Assembly: GCA_011800805.1 (NCBI GenBank)
Contig: MPNW01000002.1
Span: forward strand, 192,324-256,323
Reading direction: 5' to 3'
Length of the DNA: 64,000 bases
Origin: Hirudo medicinalis
Taxonomy: Eukaryota; Annelida; Clitellata; Hirudinida; Hirudinidae
Shown here: positions 45,561 to 57,622 of the stretch, in pieces
Numbering within the stretch: the first letter of the stretch is position 1
Layout: each line of letters begins with the position of its first letter
Translations under genes and position numbers: made by a program
Notes under the pieces: model-generated
The model's database searches: none
Told to the model about the DNA's origin: nothing
What the model saw: the letters and a program-made list of their open reading frames with translations, nothing else

Positions 45561-47530
45561 GTGCCAAATTTGTCAGACTTTTGGCCACTATTTTTTTCTT
45601 TTGTCCTAGATGCAATGTCAAACAAGGCATCATTTCATAACTTTTTAAAGAGAAAATGTGAAATGGAGCTGTATTCAGACAACAGTCAGTTTGAATTAAA
45701 GAACAAAAATTGAATCAGAGTTTATGCAGGAACAAATGAAACCCCATGAATTTCACCTCAATCTTCAGCATTTCCAGAAAACCAAGCATCGATTGCGGAT
45801 TTATCACGTTTATCACCAATGCTAAAGGAATATCCTGTAACATCTAAGCGTTGTTTCAACTCTGGGTATTATAAGCAATTTCCATGGCTGGAATGCTCGG
45901 TAAGTCAAGATGACGTCTTTTGTTTCATTTGTTTAAGTGCCAATATTGTTTGACCTGGTGAAACCAATGGGAACGTTGCGTTTGTTGACAAGGAATTTAA
46001 ATATGGGAGGATATGATCTTTCTAGAACGATTAATCCTCCTAGAAATCTCTGAAATTGACAAATTCAAGTCTTTAAAGGCCTTTATTTGTAATTTTTCAA
46101 TATCATTAAGTCCCTTTCTAGAACCCATCTATAATAATGTAAACTATTAGGCGCATATCAAAGAAATTATTCACTATCATGTCCATCATCTGAACCTTAA
46201 CATGAACGTTAACATGTTTTCCATCTTGCAAGCGATCGACGCAAGCGATGATTCTTGTCATTTAGTGTTTCTTCGAGCACAAGTTGAGGCTAACTTAAAA
46301 TGTTTGGAACTTGAGAGATTGGCTGAAACCCGATGGTGTTATTGGTGGTGACCCGTCAAAATATCCCAGGACAAAACAGCCCAAAAAAATTATTTTAAAA
46401 ACTTATTTAACTTAATGAAATTGTAAATTAGTTTACATTATTAGACACTATTAATTATGTATTTTAATCTAAAATATTTTTAGGCTACTTAATCTTCTAA
46501 CAATTTTTTATTTTATTATCGCTAATATTAACTAGCAAGTCCAAATCATCTCAGTTATGCAAGGGACTTTAATATAATAAATAAATAAATAAATACATAT
46601 AGAGACGGAAGAATGGTATTGAAATGGACGTTAATTAACCACCACCGCGGCAGAGTGCGGTTGAAGCGCAGCAATTAGAGTGAGGGAACGAGTGGTAGTG
46701 TTGGTGTGGCACGGGAAAGCGGATAGGCGTGGTGTGCGTTTGGCTTGTTTTTTAATTGACTTTATAAGCTTTTCTTGTGTTAAATATAATTGTATTTTAG
46801 TATTTCTCTTTGTCTATCTCGTTGATCGAGCAAATAAGACAGATACCCGACAGAAGGAAGGAAAGAACCTGACAGAAATCATTGTTAATGTCCCGGAAGC
46901 CTTATCATTGCAGAATATTGGTTGGTTAGAGACAGCAGAAGCTCAGTTATTACTGACAAGAATCCGTTCAATGGCATTTCTTCGCAGTTTGCTTGTGGCT
47001 GAAAAGCTACTTGGAACAGTCAATTCAATCTGGAGAATGGCAGAACCGGTCAGTTGATTGCGTAACTGCTGAAATGTTCAAAGATTCAACTAAAAGATTT
47101 GCTGGCCTACCGCAACATAGACACTCGGACCAACATAGTGAAACAAGCTGATGCAATAGAAATTCAAATTGGAGTCCTACTGAATGACCACAACTGTAAC
47201 AGGCCCAAGAAAGCGCAAGCGATATCCAAGAAATTATCCGACTATTTCGTGCTTTCCACGACTGGTAAGAAGATTTTTTGAAACTGCTCAGGACAAATGT
47301 GATTGAATGCGTACCAGCATCCTCTTTGCATGTGTAAATTTGTTTCTGAAGTGGATGCTAGGTTCGCAATCGGTGCAATGTTCTGAAGTGTGTGTCAGCG
47401 TTGAATCCAAGTTCCAGAACACTTGGTATGCCCAGATACCATTAACGAACTGGTGAAACTTTATCCTAGAAGTGACATCGATAAATTTACTTATAAATCA
47501 TCTGTCTACGGCAAAATCCTTTCCACAATG
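45560..47530 (+). mobile_element. broken hAT transposon, second copy, with an inserted segment
   Basis: A TTF/ZMYM1-type zinc-finger stretch is visible near 45780-45935 (LSRLSPMLKEYPVTSKRCFN, then GYYKQFPWLECSVSQDDVFC and FIC). Downstream it matches the element at 6475-7420: GTTTTCCATCTTGCAAGCGA near 46216, the region ending GGTGTTATTGG near 46345, and PEALSLQNIGWLETAEAQLL, FLRSLLVAEKLLGTVNSIW at about 46890-47030. A frame at 47099-47281 (RNIDTRTNIVKQADAIEIQI) belongs to the same transposase. About 500 bp at 46350-46860 is absent from the other copy. Stops and shifts show that it is dead. Confidence 0.68.
46350..46860. repeat. insertion inside the hAT copy
   Basis: The related element at 6475-7420 reads straight through this point, whereas here about 500 bp intervenes. 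It holds an A/T-rich left half, an ATAA run near 46580 and a GC-richer part (CCACCGCGGCAGAGTGCGGT near 46640). It could be a solo LTR or a small non-autonomous element. I could not confirm a target duplication. Confidence 0.4.
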
Positions 47531-47569
47531 ATATTAATAAAAGGAATACAATACTTGTTTTAAAAGCTT

Positions 47570-48040
47570 TTTAGTGATTTTAATGTGCATAACGGTGCCG
47601 GAAGTGGTAACGAGAAGCATAAAAAGGGTTATCCAAAGTTGTTCAAATATACAGTTATGGAGTGGGTTGCTTGGATAAAAATCTGGCACGCCATATGCTT
47701 CATCATAGGTCAAAAACTGTTATTGGCCTGCTTTTTGGCAGTCCAAAATGCTTTCCAACCATATCGCCTACAAAAGAAAGTTCCTGATCATGATTTGCTT
47801 TCATTCCGTCATGAGATTACACAAGTTTACTCCTGGCAATATAAGTTTTATATCAAAATTCACGATTTCCAATTGAACGCCGATTTCCTCCATGAAGTCC
47901 GTAGTGATGGTATTGCACATTGGGTCACCCGTAGAACTCAGCTACGATGTGTTGCACCTGGATGCAAGGATCATACGTCTTTGCATGCGAACGATGCGAT
48001 GTTGCATCCATGTTGTTTCAAGGCATTCCATTCTAATTAA
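47570..48040 (+). mobile_element. piggyBac-like transposase C-terminal remnant
   Basis: An open frame of 151 residues reads HKKGYPKLFKYTVMEWVAWI near its start, then DHDLLSFRHEITQV, and ends in a Cys/His module: HWVTRRTQLRC, then PGCKDHTSLHANDAMLHPCC and FKAFHSN. PiggyBac-type transposases close with a Cys-rich finger ending in CFK.FH, and the upstream DLLSFR block fits the same family. The N-terminal and catalytic parts are missing. Confidence 0.65.
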
Positions 48041-49592
48041 ACTGAACTGAATTTAGTTGATGACATTTGGAACCTTTTTAAACATTTTATAATATTTTGA
48101 TAATTAATATTCTTGATATATTTTAAAAATTAAATTGACAAGAAACATCATTAATATTGAACAATAAATATAAAATTCACTTGATTATTCATTAAATTAA
48201 GTGTTATAATTGTCTAATCATAGATAACGACAGTTGCTTTATTGAAACATGATTTATACTTCCAACGAAAGCATCAAACCCTTCGTGGCTAGCGTGTAGC
48301 GACAGCGGCATTGACGACGAAGACGCTACAAAGTTTATTTACAACAACGGCAACAATGCTTCGACTGACAACATAACTGCTTGAGTAGCAGCTTAGCGAC
48401 GTAGCCGGAAGAGTAGGAGAGAGAAGGGAAGAATGCCCTGACTTAGCTTCTTAAATAGCCAGTCAGAACAAAGGAGGATGTCCACAAACAAAGGATGCGC
48501 GCTTGGTAAGTCATCGCTGATAGGGTTAGGATCAGCACGTGATTATGATGGATGTGCGATCCTACAAATTAAAACCAGTACGCATATAAAATACGCATGG
48601 CAAGGGACTAACCTTGAGTCCGCACAGATTCTGGTATCGGTTTTCTACATCAAGGCCTCTCCAATTTTTAGCTATTTTTCAAAAAGATGTGATATTGTAT
48701 TTGTATTTAGCCGATCTTTTGAGTGCCTTATGTATCCGAATGGAATGTGAAGGCACTTTTTAATCGATATACCACTTACATAGCGCCCCTACCCGAGGGC
48801 GCTCCCTGGCGGTTCAGGCTGGGTTGCGAACACGACGCATTACGACTGTTGCTATTACGACCGTATGCAGGAACGCAACCCATTCGGATAACCATTCGCC
48901 AATATTTCCAAAGCTCAGAAGCAGGAAAACGTTCGTCGATTATTCTCTGGCAGTGGCTATGGGAAAGCGGGGAGGGCCGCCGCCAAAATTGGAAACCAAA
49001 TTAGTAATGTTATACAATTTTGATACATGTATCCTGACCAGTTTAAATGTTAAAACGAAATTTAAGCTAGGATTCTTATAAGCATTCGTAATTGTTTATA
49101 CTAGAACTTTATACGGTACTTGGTCCCGAGTCTAGTCACCATACATCAAAATATCTGCTACATAAAAATATAAAACTTATGTTGGAGTAATGTAGTAAAA
49201 ACATCCTTGTCGACAATTGCGATATGGGGGTCATCCATTACCGGAAAGATTAATATATCTGTTATATATATTAAACATTTAAATTTCTTGTGCTTTTTTT
49301 ATTATTTTTAAAATACGACTCATCAATTGAAATCAGTGGTTTTATACCTTATTTTTATGTTGGTAGGTGCTCAACACACCTGGGTAAATATGCTTTGGTT
49401 AAAGTGCCAAGAAATTTGTGTTTTGGCAGGCGATGATTAGAAGTATGACGTAAAATTAACTTACCTGAAGGCAAAAAGTTTATTAGCATTTATCAATTCT
49501 TTGATTTACATCTTTGAATGTCAAGAAGGACAAGTTCGGTAGAATTGTGGTCGTCCAGTTATTTTAAAACGTATTTTAACTTCTTGGTTAAC
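48041..49592. other. intergenic DNA with one SINE
   Basis: AT-rich sequence upstream of the metallophosphoesterase gene. It includes a SINE on the minus strand at 48735-48895. The frame at 48478-48750 has no recognisable motif. The promoter of the next gene should lie before 49593 but shows no clear element. Confidence 0.45.
48735..48895 (-). mobile_element. tRNA-derived SINE
   Basis: The inverse complement reads CCGAATGGGTTGCGTTCCTG (A box side), GTGTTCGCAACCCAGCC (B box, with one change), GGGAGCGCCCTCGGG and GGCGCTATGTAAGTGG. It is the same family as the copies at 20226, 23416 and 28297. Confidence 0.82.
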
Positions 49593-52500
49593 ATGAACCT
49601 ATTGGTCACTGAAAAATCTGCAAAAATGTGTAGTAAGGCCTTTAAACAAATCGGAAAAGTTAACATTCTCATATTGTTGGCGGCTGCTTTCATCGTTATT
49701 TACGTTGAATTTTTACATTATAAAATTGTTGCAAGCAGATGGTCGAAGTTTTCTAAATCCAAGTATGTTTTTAATGAAATTTACAGTTTTGCTTTGAAAT
49801 TACAAATACATACCAAAATGTCTAGAAACACTTCATTATAGGAACTTATCTGTCAAACTTGTATTTGTTTCTGACTCTCAATTAATGGGACTTAATGATG
49901 AACCTTGGCTATTTGGCTACTTTACAAGGTGGGACTCTGACAGGTCAGTTTAGTGGATACTTATCTTTTGGGAATGGAAATAACAACAGGTGAATCACTG
50001 ATGTCTATTAATAATTAACCTCATCATGACTAATTGATTTCAAGATAAAATGTAAAATAAATTGTTGGATGAATAAATTATTTCCAAAGAACACTACCAT
50101 GTCATATTATAGATATCTCGCCAAAGGATTTACAGAAGCATTGAATCATGTCCAGCCTGATGCTGTAGTGTTTTTAGGTGATCTATTTGATGAAGGCAGT
50201 TCTTCTACAGATATTCAATTCGAAAGCTATGTTAGGAGATTTAAACACATTTTCCAGCTTCCTCAGCAAGTTAAAGTAAAACTTATCATTTGTTAAAATT
50301 AACTAGCCTTTTAACCATGATAAAATTTCTATTTGCAGACAGTTTTTGTTCCTGGAGATAATGATATTGCAAGAGAAGGATTTAATTTTATAGAACAAAA
50401 GAAAAAAGAAAGATTTAACAAATTTTTTCCTTCGATTTCAAAACCAATTGTGTCTATCAGCTTTCTAGACATTTTAAAGGTGTGATTTTCACATAAGTAA
50501 ATAACAGCATCACTGCATGGCTCTTAACATTAAAAGAAAATTTGCTTATTATTTTAGTTTGAAGATTATGATGAAAGGATTGATCAAGTTAGATTCAACA
50601 TGTCAAAAATATTAAGTAATTCCCATGGAAAATTCAAGATATTTTGTAATCACTTTGGCATACTCAATTATCTGCCAAAAGTACATAAAGTAAGAACATT
50701 ATGTGTTTTTTTGTTAGTTGTTAACTTCCTAGTGGCATTTTAACTATTATTTATCCGTTATTTTGAATTCCAAATGCATAATTGCATAGTTACTTGGCTT
50801 TAAAGCTAGTCCAGTCACATCCCTTTCAATCTCAATATCAAATAAAAGGTCCTCAGTTAATTACTGGGCAAATTTGAGGAGATAATATAGGAAAGATAGC
50901 CTTTTTTTTAAAAGACTTTTGACCAAACAAAAGGGTTCCAAGTATGAAAGGTTATTAATTTATTTAAAGGACCTTTATTTTATTGGCGAAGCTATAGCAT
51001 GGCACGTCCCAAAGATCAAATATTTAATTTTAAATTTTTATAATTCATAATATCCCTCCCCCTAGTATACATAATCATTCAAGTAGGTGGGAGTCTTCAG
51101 TCTTTGCCTTGGACACAAAGTTTCCTGTTCTGGAGTTGGAGTTGTCTCTAGTGGGTTATCCGATGGTATGTGCGGAACACCTGAACTATGTTATGAAGTT
51201 TGAGTTTCTGCCGGATGTCTCTTACGGATGAGGTCCATGTGGCGTCTAGCTTATTTATCAACATCAGGTGTCTCAGCATTAATAGAGACAGGTCCTGTTG
51301 CTTCAGTTATAATGACAGGGATCCATTCGGACGAATTTCCATAAATTCTGACATAAAATGGATCACTCGACTTGAATGATCTCATCTTGTTCCAATCTGT
51401 TTGTGCAAACTGCTTGTCTTGCTCGAGTTGTTTCTCTTTGCAGTGGTCAGGACGCATTTGGTTGAGACAAGTTTGCAATCTTCTGCCCATCAGCAGTTCT
51501 GCTGGACTTGTTCCTGTAGTAGTTGATACTGTGATGTGTGAGTTCAACAGAAAAATTGCTAATCCATGATGCCAATCTCCATTGACAATTTTTCTCAGAC
51601 TATCCTTCATTGTACAGTTCTCTCGGCTTGATCATTGCTAGCTGCTTTTGAAGTAAATTGTGGTACATTGTCGGAAATGATGGAATCTGGAATACCATGA
51701 GTAGTGAACAACCTGCACAATGTAGTCGTGTCTGAAGCAGTGGCTGATTTCATGTAGACTACTTCAATCCACCTCGAAAATGTGTCAACCTCAACAAGGA
51801 AATTTTGACCTTGAAAAGGCCCAGCAAAATCCACATGGACTAGACCATGGTTGTCTTGGAACCTCCCATGGATGAACTGGAGCCTTCATTGGAGTGCGTT
51901 GACGTGTTAGACAGATATCACATGTTGACATAAAATCCTCAATGCCTTTGTCAATGTTTGGCCACCATACATATGATCAAAGCTTGCCAAAGATTTCATG
52001 CTTACCATACCTTTGGTGAACTATGTGCAGTTCCTCTAACACTCATTTTGGTCCCTTGGCTGGAATCACTACTTGACTTCCCCAAAGTAGACACTGTTTG
52101 TGGATAGAGAACTCAGGTTTTTTAGTTGAGTATACTTGAAAACCAGCTTCTGTAGCCATCCTCTTTCTATCCATGAACAGACAGGAGACAATTCTACATC
52201 GTGTCTTGTGAATTGTGCAACCTCTGATGCTACTAGAGGCTGTGAGGGTAAGTCATCAAAGAAAAATACTCCAGTGGGATCTGGCACAGAATCGTTCAGT
52301 GGAGTACACTACAGATGGCTAAGTGCATCTGTTTTAGCAATGACTTTCCCTGGTTTGTGAATGAGTTTAAAATCATATGCACTCAAGATCACAGACCAAC
52401 ATATCATTCATGGTGAAATAATATCTGGCATGACTTTGTCTGTTGTGAAAAGAGAAAAGTTCTAGGAGTGGCTTATGATCTGTGACTAAGGTATAGCTTC

Positions 52501-54930
52501 GTCCATAAAGGAAATGATGGAATTTCTTTACACCTGACACTAGTGAAAGAGCTTCTTTATCAAACTGAGCATAGTCATGTTCAGGTGATGTGAGTGTTCT
52601 TGATGCAAAAGCTACTGTTAGGTCTTTGCCATCCTTTGATGTTTGACATAGAACTGCTCCCATCCCAAATGGATAGACATCATATGTCATAGTGGTAGGC
52701 AGTTTCAGATCAAACGAAATCAGGAAGCTATCTGAGGTTAATTACTGCTTCTCTTCCTGAAAACTCTTGTCATGGTGCTTCGTCCATTTTCAGGTAGAAC
52801 CCTTGTTCAAAAGGCAGCGAAGTGGTTCAGCCACATCAGACTTTCCTTTCAAGAAGCTATTACAAAAGTTGAGGATGCCTATGGGATGCTTGCAGTTCTG
52901 ATCTGTTTCTTGGGGTGCTGGAGTCATGAATTGCTGTTAGTCTGTCCACTAATGGATGATGCATCAATTCTGTAATCTAAGAATTCAATTGACTCCACTC
53001 CAAAAAGACATTTGTCCTTCATTGCTCGAAGACCTACATTTCTAAAATGCTGCAGCACACCTCCTAGCTTCTGATACAGAAGTTGAAGAGATGGAGCATA
53101 GATGAGGATATCATCAAAATATCAATCAAAATATGACTCCTTCCATGATACCTAACATATCATTCATGGTGAAATAATATCTGGCATGACTTTGTCTGTT
53201 GTGAAAAGTTCTAGGAGTGGCTTATGATCCGTGACTAAGGTAAATCTTCGTCCATAAAGGAAATGATGGAATTTCTTTACACCTGACACTAGTGAAAGAG
53301 CTTCTTTATCAAACTGAGCATAGTCGTGTTCTAGGAGTGGCTTATGATCTTATAATCTTCCATCACCTGCTGGAACTACTTTGATGCCAAACTGGAGTCA
53401 CTTTACTTGAAAAGCTCCTCAGTGTGTTACAATCATCTGTGCTTCAGCTGACTCATCAGTAACAGGCAATTTTAAATAAGCCTGTGCCATTTTTGCGAAG
53501 AATTTTCCACCAGCGAGTATTGATAACAGATGCTGGATAGATGGAATAGGGTATGGATATTCTGGCAATGCTTTATTCACCATCATCTTGTAATCCCCAC
53601 AAAGTTGAATGTCACCTGAGAGTTTTACAACCAGTTCATCTTCAATTTTTGGTCTCATGGCTAATAGGACGTTTCTTGCCTTTATTCAAATTGGAACAGT
53701 TTATCGGGTCTATGGGCAGTGAAATGGGCTCTCCTGTGTAATTTCCCAATGTTTCGGAAAAAACATCACTGATCTCATTCAGTAGTTGAGGAAACAACGG
53801 TTCTTGCATCTAGTGTGTTCCTACAATTTCTAATCCTAGGGCAGGGAACCAATGATAGCCAAGGAGACTTGCATGTGGTTCCTTTGTGACACATCTGGTA
53901 GCTTTATTGGCAAAGCTACAATTTGGCGTGTCCCAAAGATCAAATATTTAATTTTAAATTTTTACAATACATAGCAGTTATAAATTTGTGGTTTCTTGGG
54001 GCTGGTCTGAACTTTGAGAAGGACTGGCAAAAAGAGGGATAAAAAATTATTGTATACATCCCCATGAGAATGACAACAGAGAACATTTATAAAAAAAATG
54101 GGTTGATAGTTAACCATATAAATGAAATGTTCCTGAGTTAATGTAATTTTTACATAGCATGTTTATATTTCCTTGAAGCTCCCAACTCCTCCAAATATGT
54201 GTATGAAATTTAACTTGGTGCATAAATCTATTTCAGTATCATAGTGATTTTATTCACCAATTGAGATTCATTATGAAGGTGGTTTGATGTTTCAAACCAC
54301 AAATTAAATAATACTTTATACTTTTTAGATAATGAAGAGAGTTCAGCCCAACCTCATCATAGCTGGACATGAACATGAGGTACAACAGATAGATAAGCCA
54401 TATCCTTATCTGCAAATTCAGAATAATAGGTTTAACATATTAAACTTAAATGAAATTTAGTCAGCTTACTTGTCTTGCATTGATTGCTGGAGTAACAAAA
54501 GGAGAATATTTCACAATCGCCTTGATAAAGATGGTGCCTCTCTGAGCCTAAACATATCCAAAGATTTTGACTCAGGTGTAAAGCAAATTGTTGTCCCAAC
54601 TTCTAATTACAGGATGGGTTTTCCAAGTATGGGATATGGATTTATGGCTCTAGGTAATGATTCACACTCGTTATTTCATTTTTTCATTTAATAATGTTCA
54701 AATTAAGAATAATTTGACTATTAACAGATTACTCAGGACAAATGAATTATACTGTTCTTTGGCTTCCTGATCGATATAACATGTTGAACATATATTCATG
54801 GTTCTGTCACATTGCACTGGTTATTCTAATCTTACAGATCATTTTTAAGTATTCCAGTCCTTTTTGTAACTTTGCATTACTTTTTTATAAAAAATTCACA
54901 ATTTATTTATTGAAAAGAAATACTCTTTAA
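49593..54930 (+). CDS. MPPE1-like: metallophosphoesterase 1-like (MPPE1/PGAP5/TED1 family)
   Basis: MPPE1/PGAP5 is an endoplasmic-reticulum enzyme that removes a side-chain ethanolamine-phosphate from GPI anchors. Eight exons join in frame: 49593-49762, 49842-49943, 50113-50275, 50339-50479, 50558-50689, 54329-54379, 54461-54653 and 54728-54930, about 350 residues. An upstream Met at 49518 is possible; a third at 49626 also precedes the first helix ([15 protein letters not shown]). Catalytic blocks are [33 protein letters not shown] and IAGHEHE. A conserved [10 protein letters not shown] stretch follows, and a C-terminal membrane helix ([12 protein letters not shown]) ends in a basic tail. 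Motif 1 has Gln where many relatives have His, and motif 3 is GDND rather than GNHD, a pattern I associate with the TED1-like branch. A Gypsy-type element sits in the fifth intron, antisense. Confidence 0.85.
50979..51050 (-). repeat. putative 3' LTR (short) of the Gypsy-type element
   Basis: Near-identical to 53906-53985. On the minus strand it follows a polypurine tract and contains GATCTTTGGGACGTGCCATG and an AATAAA near its end. Confidence 0.6.
53150..53350 (-). repeat. internal duplication of the RNase H segment
   Basis: About 190 bp here repeats 52393-52585 almost exactly (CATATCATTCATGGTGAAAT, GAAATGATGGAATTTCTTTA and GAGCTTCTTTATCAAACTGA occur in both). It lies inside the RT region of the same element, in the same orientation, and ends with a second small repeat of TTCTAGGAGTGGCTTATGAT. 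Confidence 0.9.
53906..53985 (-). repeat. putative 5' LTR (short) of the Gypsy-type element
   Basis: Direct repeat of 50979-51050 with a few differences (GATCTTTGGGACACGCCAAA on the minus strand). The match fades beyond about 75-80 bp, far shorter than ordinary Gypsy LTRs. Confidence 0.6.
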
Positions 54931-55142
54931 AATAAAAAATTCATTTATTTGATGCTCCAAAAATACAATGACTTCAGCTAAAAAATGAATTATTTTGCCA
55001 TAACTTTACATAAAGGCTGCTAGCAACTTCTCCAAGCTAATTATGAATTACATATGTAAGAGTCATCTTTCAATTAGGCTTTAATTAAATTTGAATAACA
55101 ATGTAATAGATTAATGCTCTGAACACATACAATCAATTGCAT
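54931..55142. other. short spacer, convergent 3' ends
   Basis: The MPPE1-like gene (plus) and the FBXO30/40-like gene (minus) end 213 bp apart. An AATAAA-like AAATAAAAAAT follows the stop at about 54928-54940. Confidence 0.6.
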
Positions 55143-57165
55143 CTAAGCATTATCAAGTCCTAAAAAAATGGGAGCAGGAATTAGTTCTGGGTTGGTGTGA
55201 CTTGCTTTCACGTTGAATGGACACTTTTGGAGGTGATTTGATAAGCACTTGTTCTCCTTAAATTGCCATCTTTGTATTTTAGATGGGCAATTGCTATAAG
55301 CCCACTTCTGAAGTACATTTCAAATATACAAAATGAGAGATTTACAAAAATATCAAATTGCAATCTATTTCTTCCTTAAAAATAGTTCTTAAAAACTCAC
55401 AAATTCTTCAATCTGCCATCTCCATATTTTATTATAAAACATTTTGCTCCATTTTGCAATGACAATGCCTCTGCTCTGGAGAAACTGCTCACACCTGTAT
55501 CTTAAGTCAAGAGACACAGAAGAAAGGTTTTTCAAACTAAATGAATCCAAATATTTGAGAAGGTTTTCAAATGCCAGATCAGGTATATCTAGCAAAGAGA
55601 ATTCCCTTTTATTATCCAAGCTTTCTAATTGAGATGAATTATCATTTACTGTAAGTGTTGTGGGGTATTCACAGACTCCTGAGATAGGTAAATAAAAAGT
55701 GTCTTGGGACAAATTCTGTTCCGTGGATAAAAATCCAACTCCTAAGTGGTTAAAGTATGAATTAAAACTCAAGAATCCTTTAAGAGGCTCAAAGCGATGC
55801 TGAGAAAAACTGCATCCATAGAACGATAGGGGACATCTGTGCTCGAGCCATGTGCTACATCCTCCCTGTATTTCAATGTGATAGTTCAAATAATGATATG
55901 AAAACTCCTGTCGCTGCATTAACTCGGAACACAAAAACAGATGCTTCTTTGAATTAGCAGTAATTTCAGAAATGGTGCTAGCTCTTGATTCAAGGGAGAG
56001 AATGAGAACTTCATTCCCATGCTGATTAAGCTCTTGTGAAATTTCCATCTTGTAGCCATTCGATGGTTTTTTACAAGAATCATCCTTAATGTGTACAACA
56101 AAGAGTTTGTAACAAATTGGCTTCTTGTTGGCATGCAAGGTAACTCTCTGCATCTCTGCATGCATCAATAATGTCAACAATTGTTAAGTGTTGTGATCGC
56201 AACCCAGCTTGTGTCATCATATTGCACCTTTGGAAAGGAGCGCTAGATACAAGGTTAATAAAAAGCACATCTGATGCTATGCATGTAGTCAATTTAATAT
56301 AAATAAATTGCAATGATATACTGACAAAATATTTGCAGAAAGATTTAAGATTGACTACAAAACTGTCATTGCCATTAATGGATATTTCATATTTTAATAA
56401 TGATAAAAAAAAACAATTCAAATGAGCTATTTTTCTTAAAAAGATTGACGAAATTTTGTTTTCTTTGAGAAGAGTTAAATTTATTTAGGTCCTCATTTTA
56501 TGAATTTAATGTAAGATGACCACTTACTTCAACACATCTTATTTCTGAAATTTTGGTCTCATTTAATGTCATTTGATCTTTCAAGGCCATAGCAACATCC
56601 AACTGATCAATTCTACCAATTCAAATAGTAACCAATATAAGAATGCATTTATATTGCATATTTTTCATTTTAAAGTCATCAAATTAAGAACAGTTTCCTA
56701 CCTGAGTGACTGACTCATGTCTCTTGCATCACAATTTGTAACTGCAATCTCTCTTGTCCACCTCATATTGCATAAAACAACACTAGCTGGGCAATATTTC
56801 AAATGAAGACCTAAGCTTCTTCTAACCATCTATGAAGCACACATCCCTTACTATCATATATACATATGAAATGCGAAGTTAAATGAATAAACCTTATAAG
56901 GACAACCATAGTGCACATTCAAGCATTCCACGTGCACTTGAGGGCAGATAGTTTCGTGATCCATTAGCTTGCACTTATGTAATTTTGCGCCACACTTGAA
57001 TGGACAGAATACGAGACAACATTCTTCGATCGCAGAGCACGAAATGGACACACAAATCTGACAGTGCTCATGATTAAATTCCATCGCATCGGAAAAGGTC
57101 AGAAGCTGGTCAGCTGAACAACCTACTTGGGGAAAACCAGTAATTATGAATGAGTATTCACCCAT
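55143..57165 (-). CDS. FBXO30/40-like: F-box only protein 30/40-like
   Basis: FBXO30 and FBXO40 are substrate receptors of SCF ubiquitin ligases with an N-terminal TRAF-type zinc finger. Exons on the minus strand: about 57165-56892 (zinc finger: HEHCQICVSISC, CCLVFCPFKCGAKLHKCKL, DHETICPQVHVECLNVHYG), about 56833-56702 (LKYCPASVVLCNMRWTRE), about 56615-56527 (RIDQLDVAMALKDQMTLNE), about 56150-55399 (EFSYHYLNYH, WLEHRCPLSFYGCSFSQHRF, then the F-box LLDIPDLAFENLLKYLDSFS with LQSRGIVIAKW) and 55307-55143 (RWQFKENKCLSNHLQKCPFN). The order matches the vertebrate proteins, but the long central region is much reduced (roughly 450 residues against about 700-745). The start may be the Met at 57165 or the one at about 57084 beside the zinc finger. 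A SINE fragment lies in the third intron. Confidence 0.88.
56193..56312 (+). mobile_element. tRNA-derived SINE, truncated and diverged
   Basis: Aligns with the family from the B box on: GTGATCGCAACCCAGCTTGT, GGAAAGGAGCGCTAGATACA, AAAAAGCACATCTGATGCTA. It lacks the A-box half. Confidence 0.65.
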
Positions 57166-57622
57166 ACCCCAAATAGAAATTAAATTTACCAGATTTAAAC
57201 GCTCACAAGATATTACGGGATGAGAATTGTTTGAAACGCCCTAAGCTATTTGAGATTTATTACGAATTACATAGATAAGAGAAAGAAGACTTGAGCCGTT
57301 ACTCGTCGACCAGAATAGTGACACATTCGCACTCGAGAACAATTTTCGACCTGGAGATTCATTCCAAATAATGTGGCAAGTTGCTACCAATAATCGTTTT
57401 ATCATTTGTGCCCGCCTACCAACTCAAGGATTTTATTAAAGCTGATCCACGTCTAACAGACGCGCTAAACAAAGCTTTACTAATGTAGGAAAAGACTATT
57501 GGCACCAGGAAGAATCTGACTTTTCTAGGGCTAATTTATTAGCATCGAACAAGTTCAATGATCAAGCATATCGGTTATAGTGCCGATAATCACGTGACTA
57601 ACTGATTCTGTATAACATTTCT

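Larger units (their letters stand above)
50979..53985 (-). mobile_element. Gypsy-type retroelement in an MPPE1-like intron, very short terminal repeats
   Basis: Pol runs on the minus strand: RT (53658-53419, [33 protein letters not shown]), broken YxDD region (53100-53040), RNase H (52690-52373, [34 protein letters not shown]), integrase core (51834-51607, [30 protein letters not shown]) and integrase tail (51610-51251). Direct repeats of roughly 75 bp lie at 50979-51050 and 53906-53985 (shared core CCCAAAGATCAAATATTTAA). A purine tract (minus TAGGGGGAGGGAT, plus 51051-51063) adjoins the left repeat, as expected for a polypurine tract beside a 3' LTR. Stops and shifts make it inactive. Confidence 0.8.
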
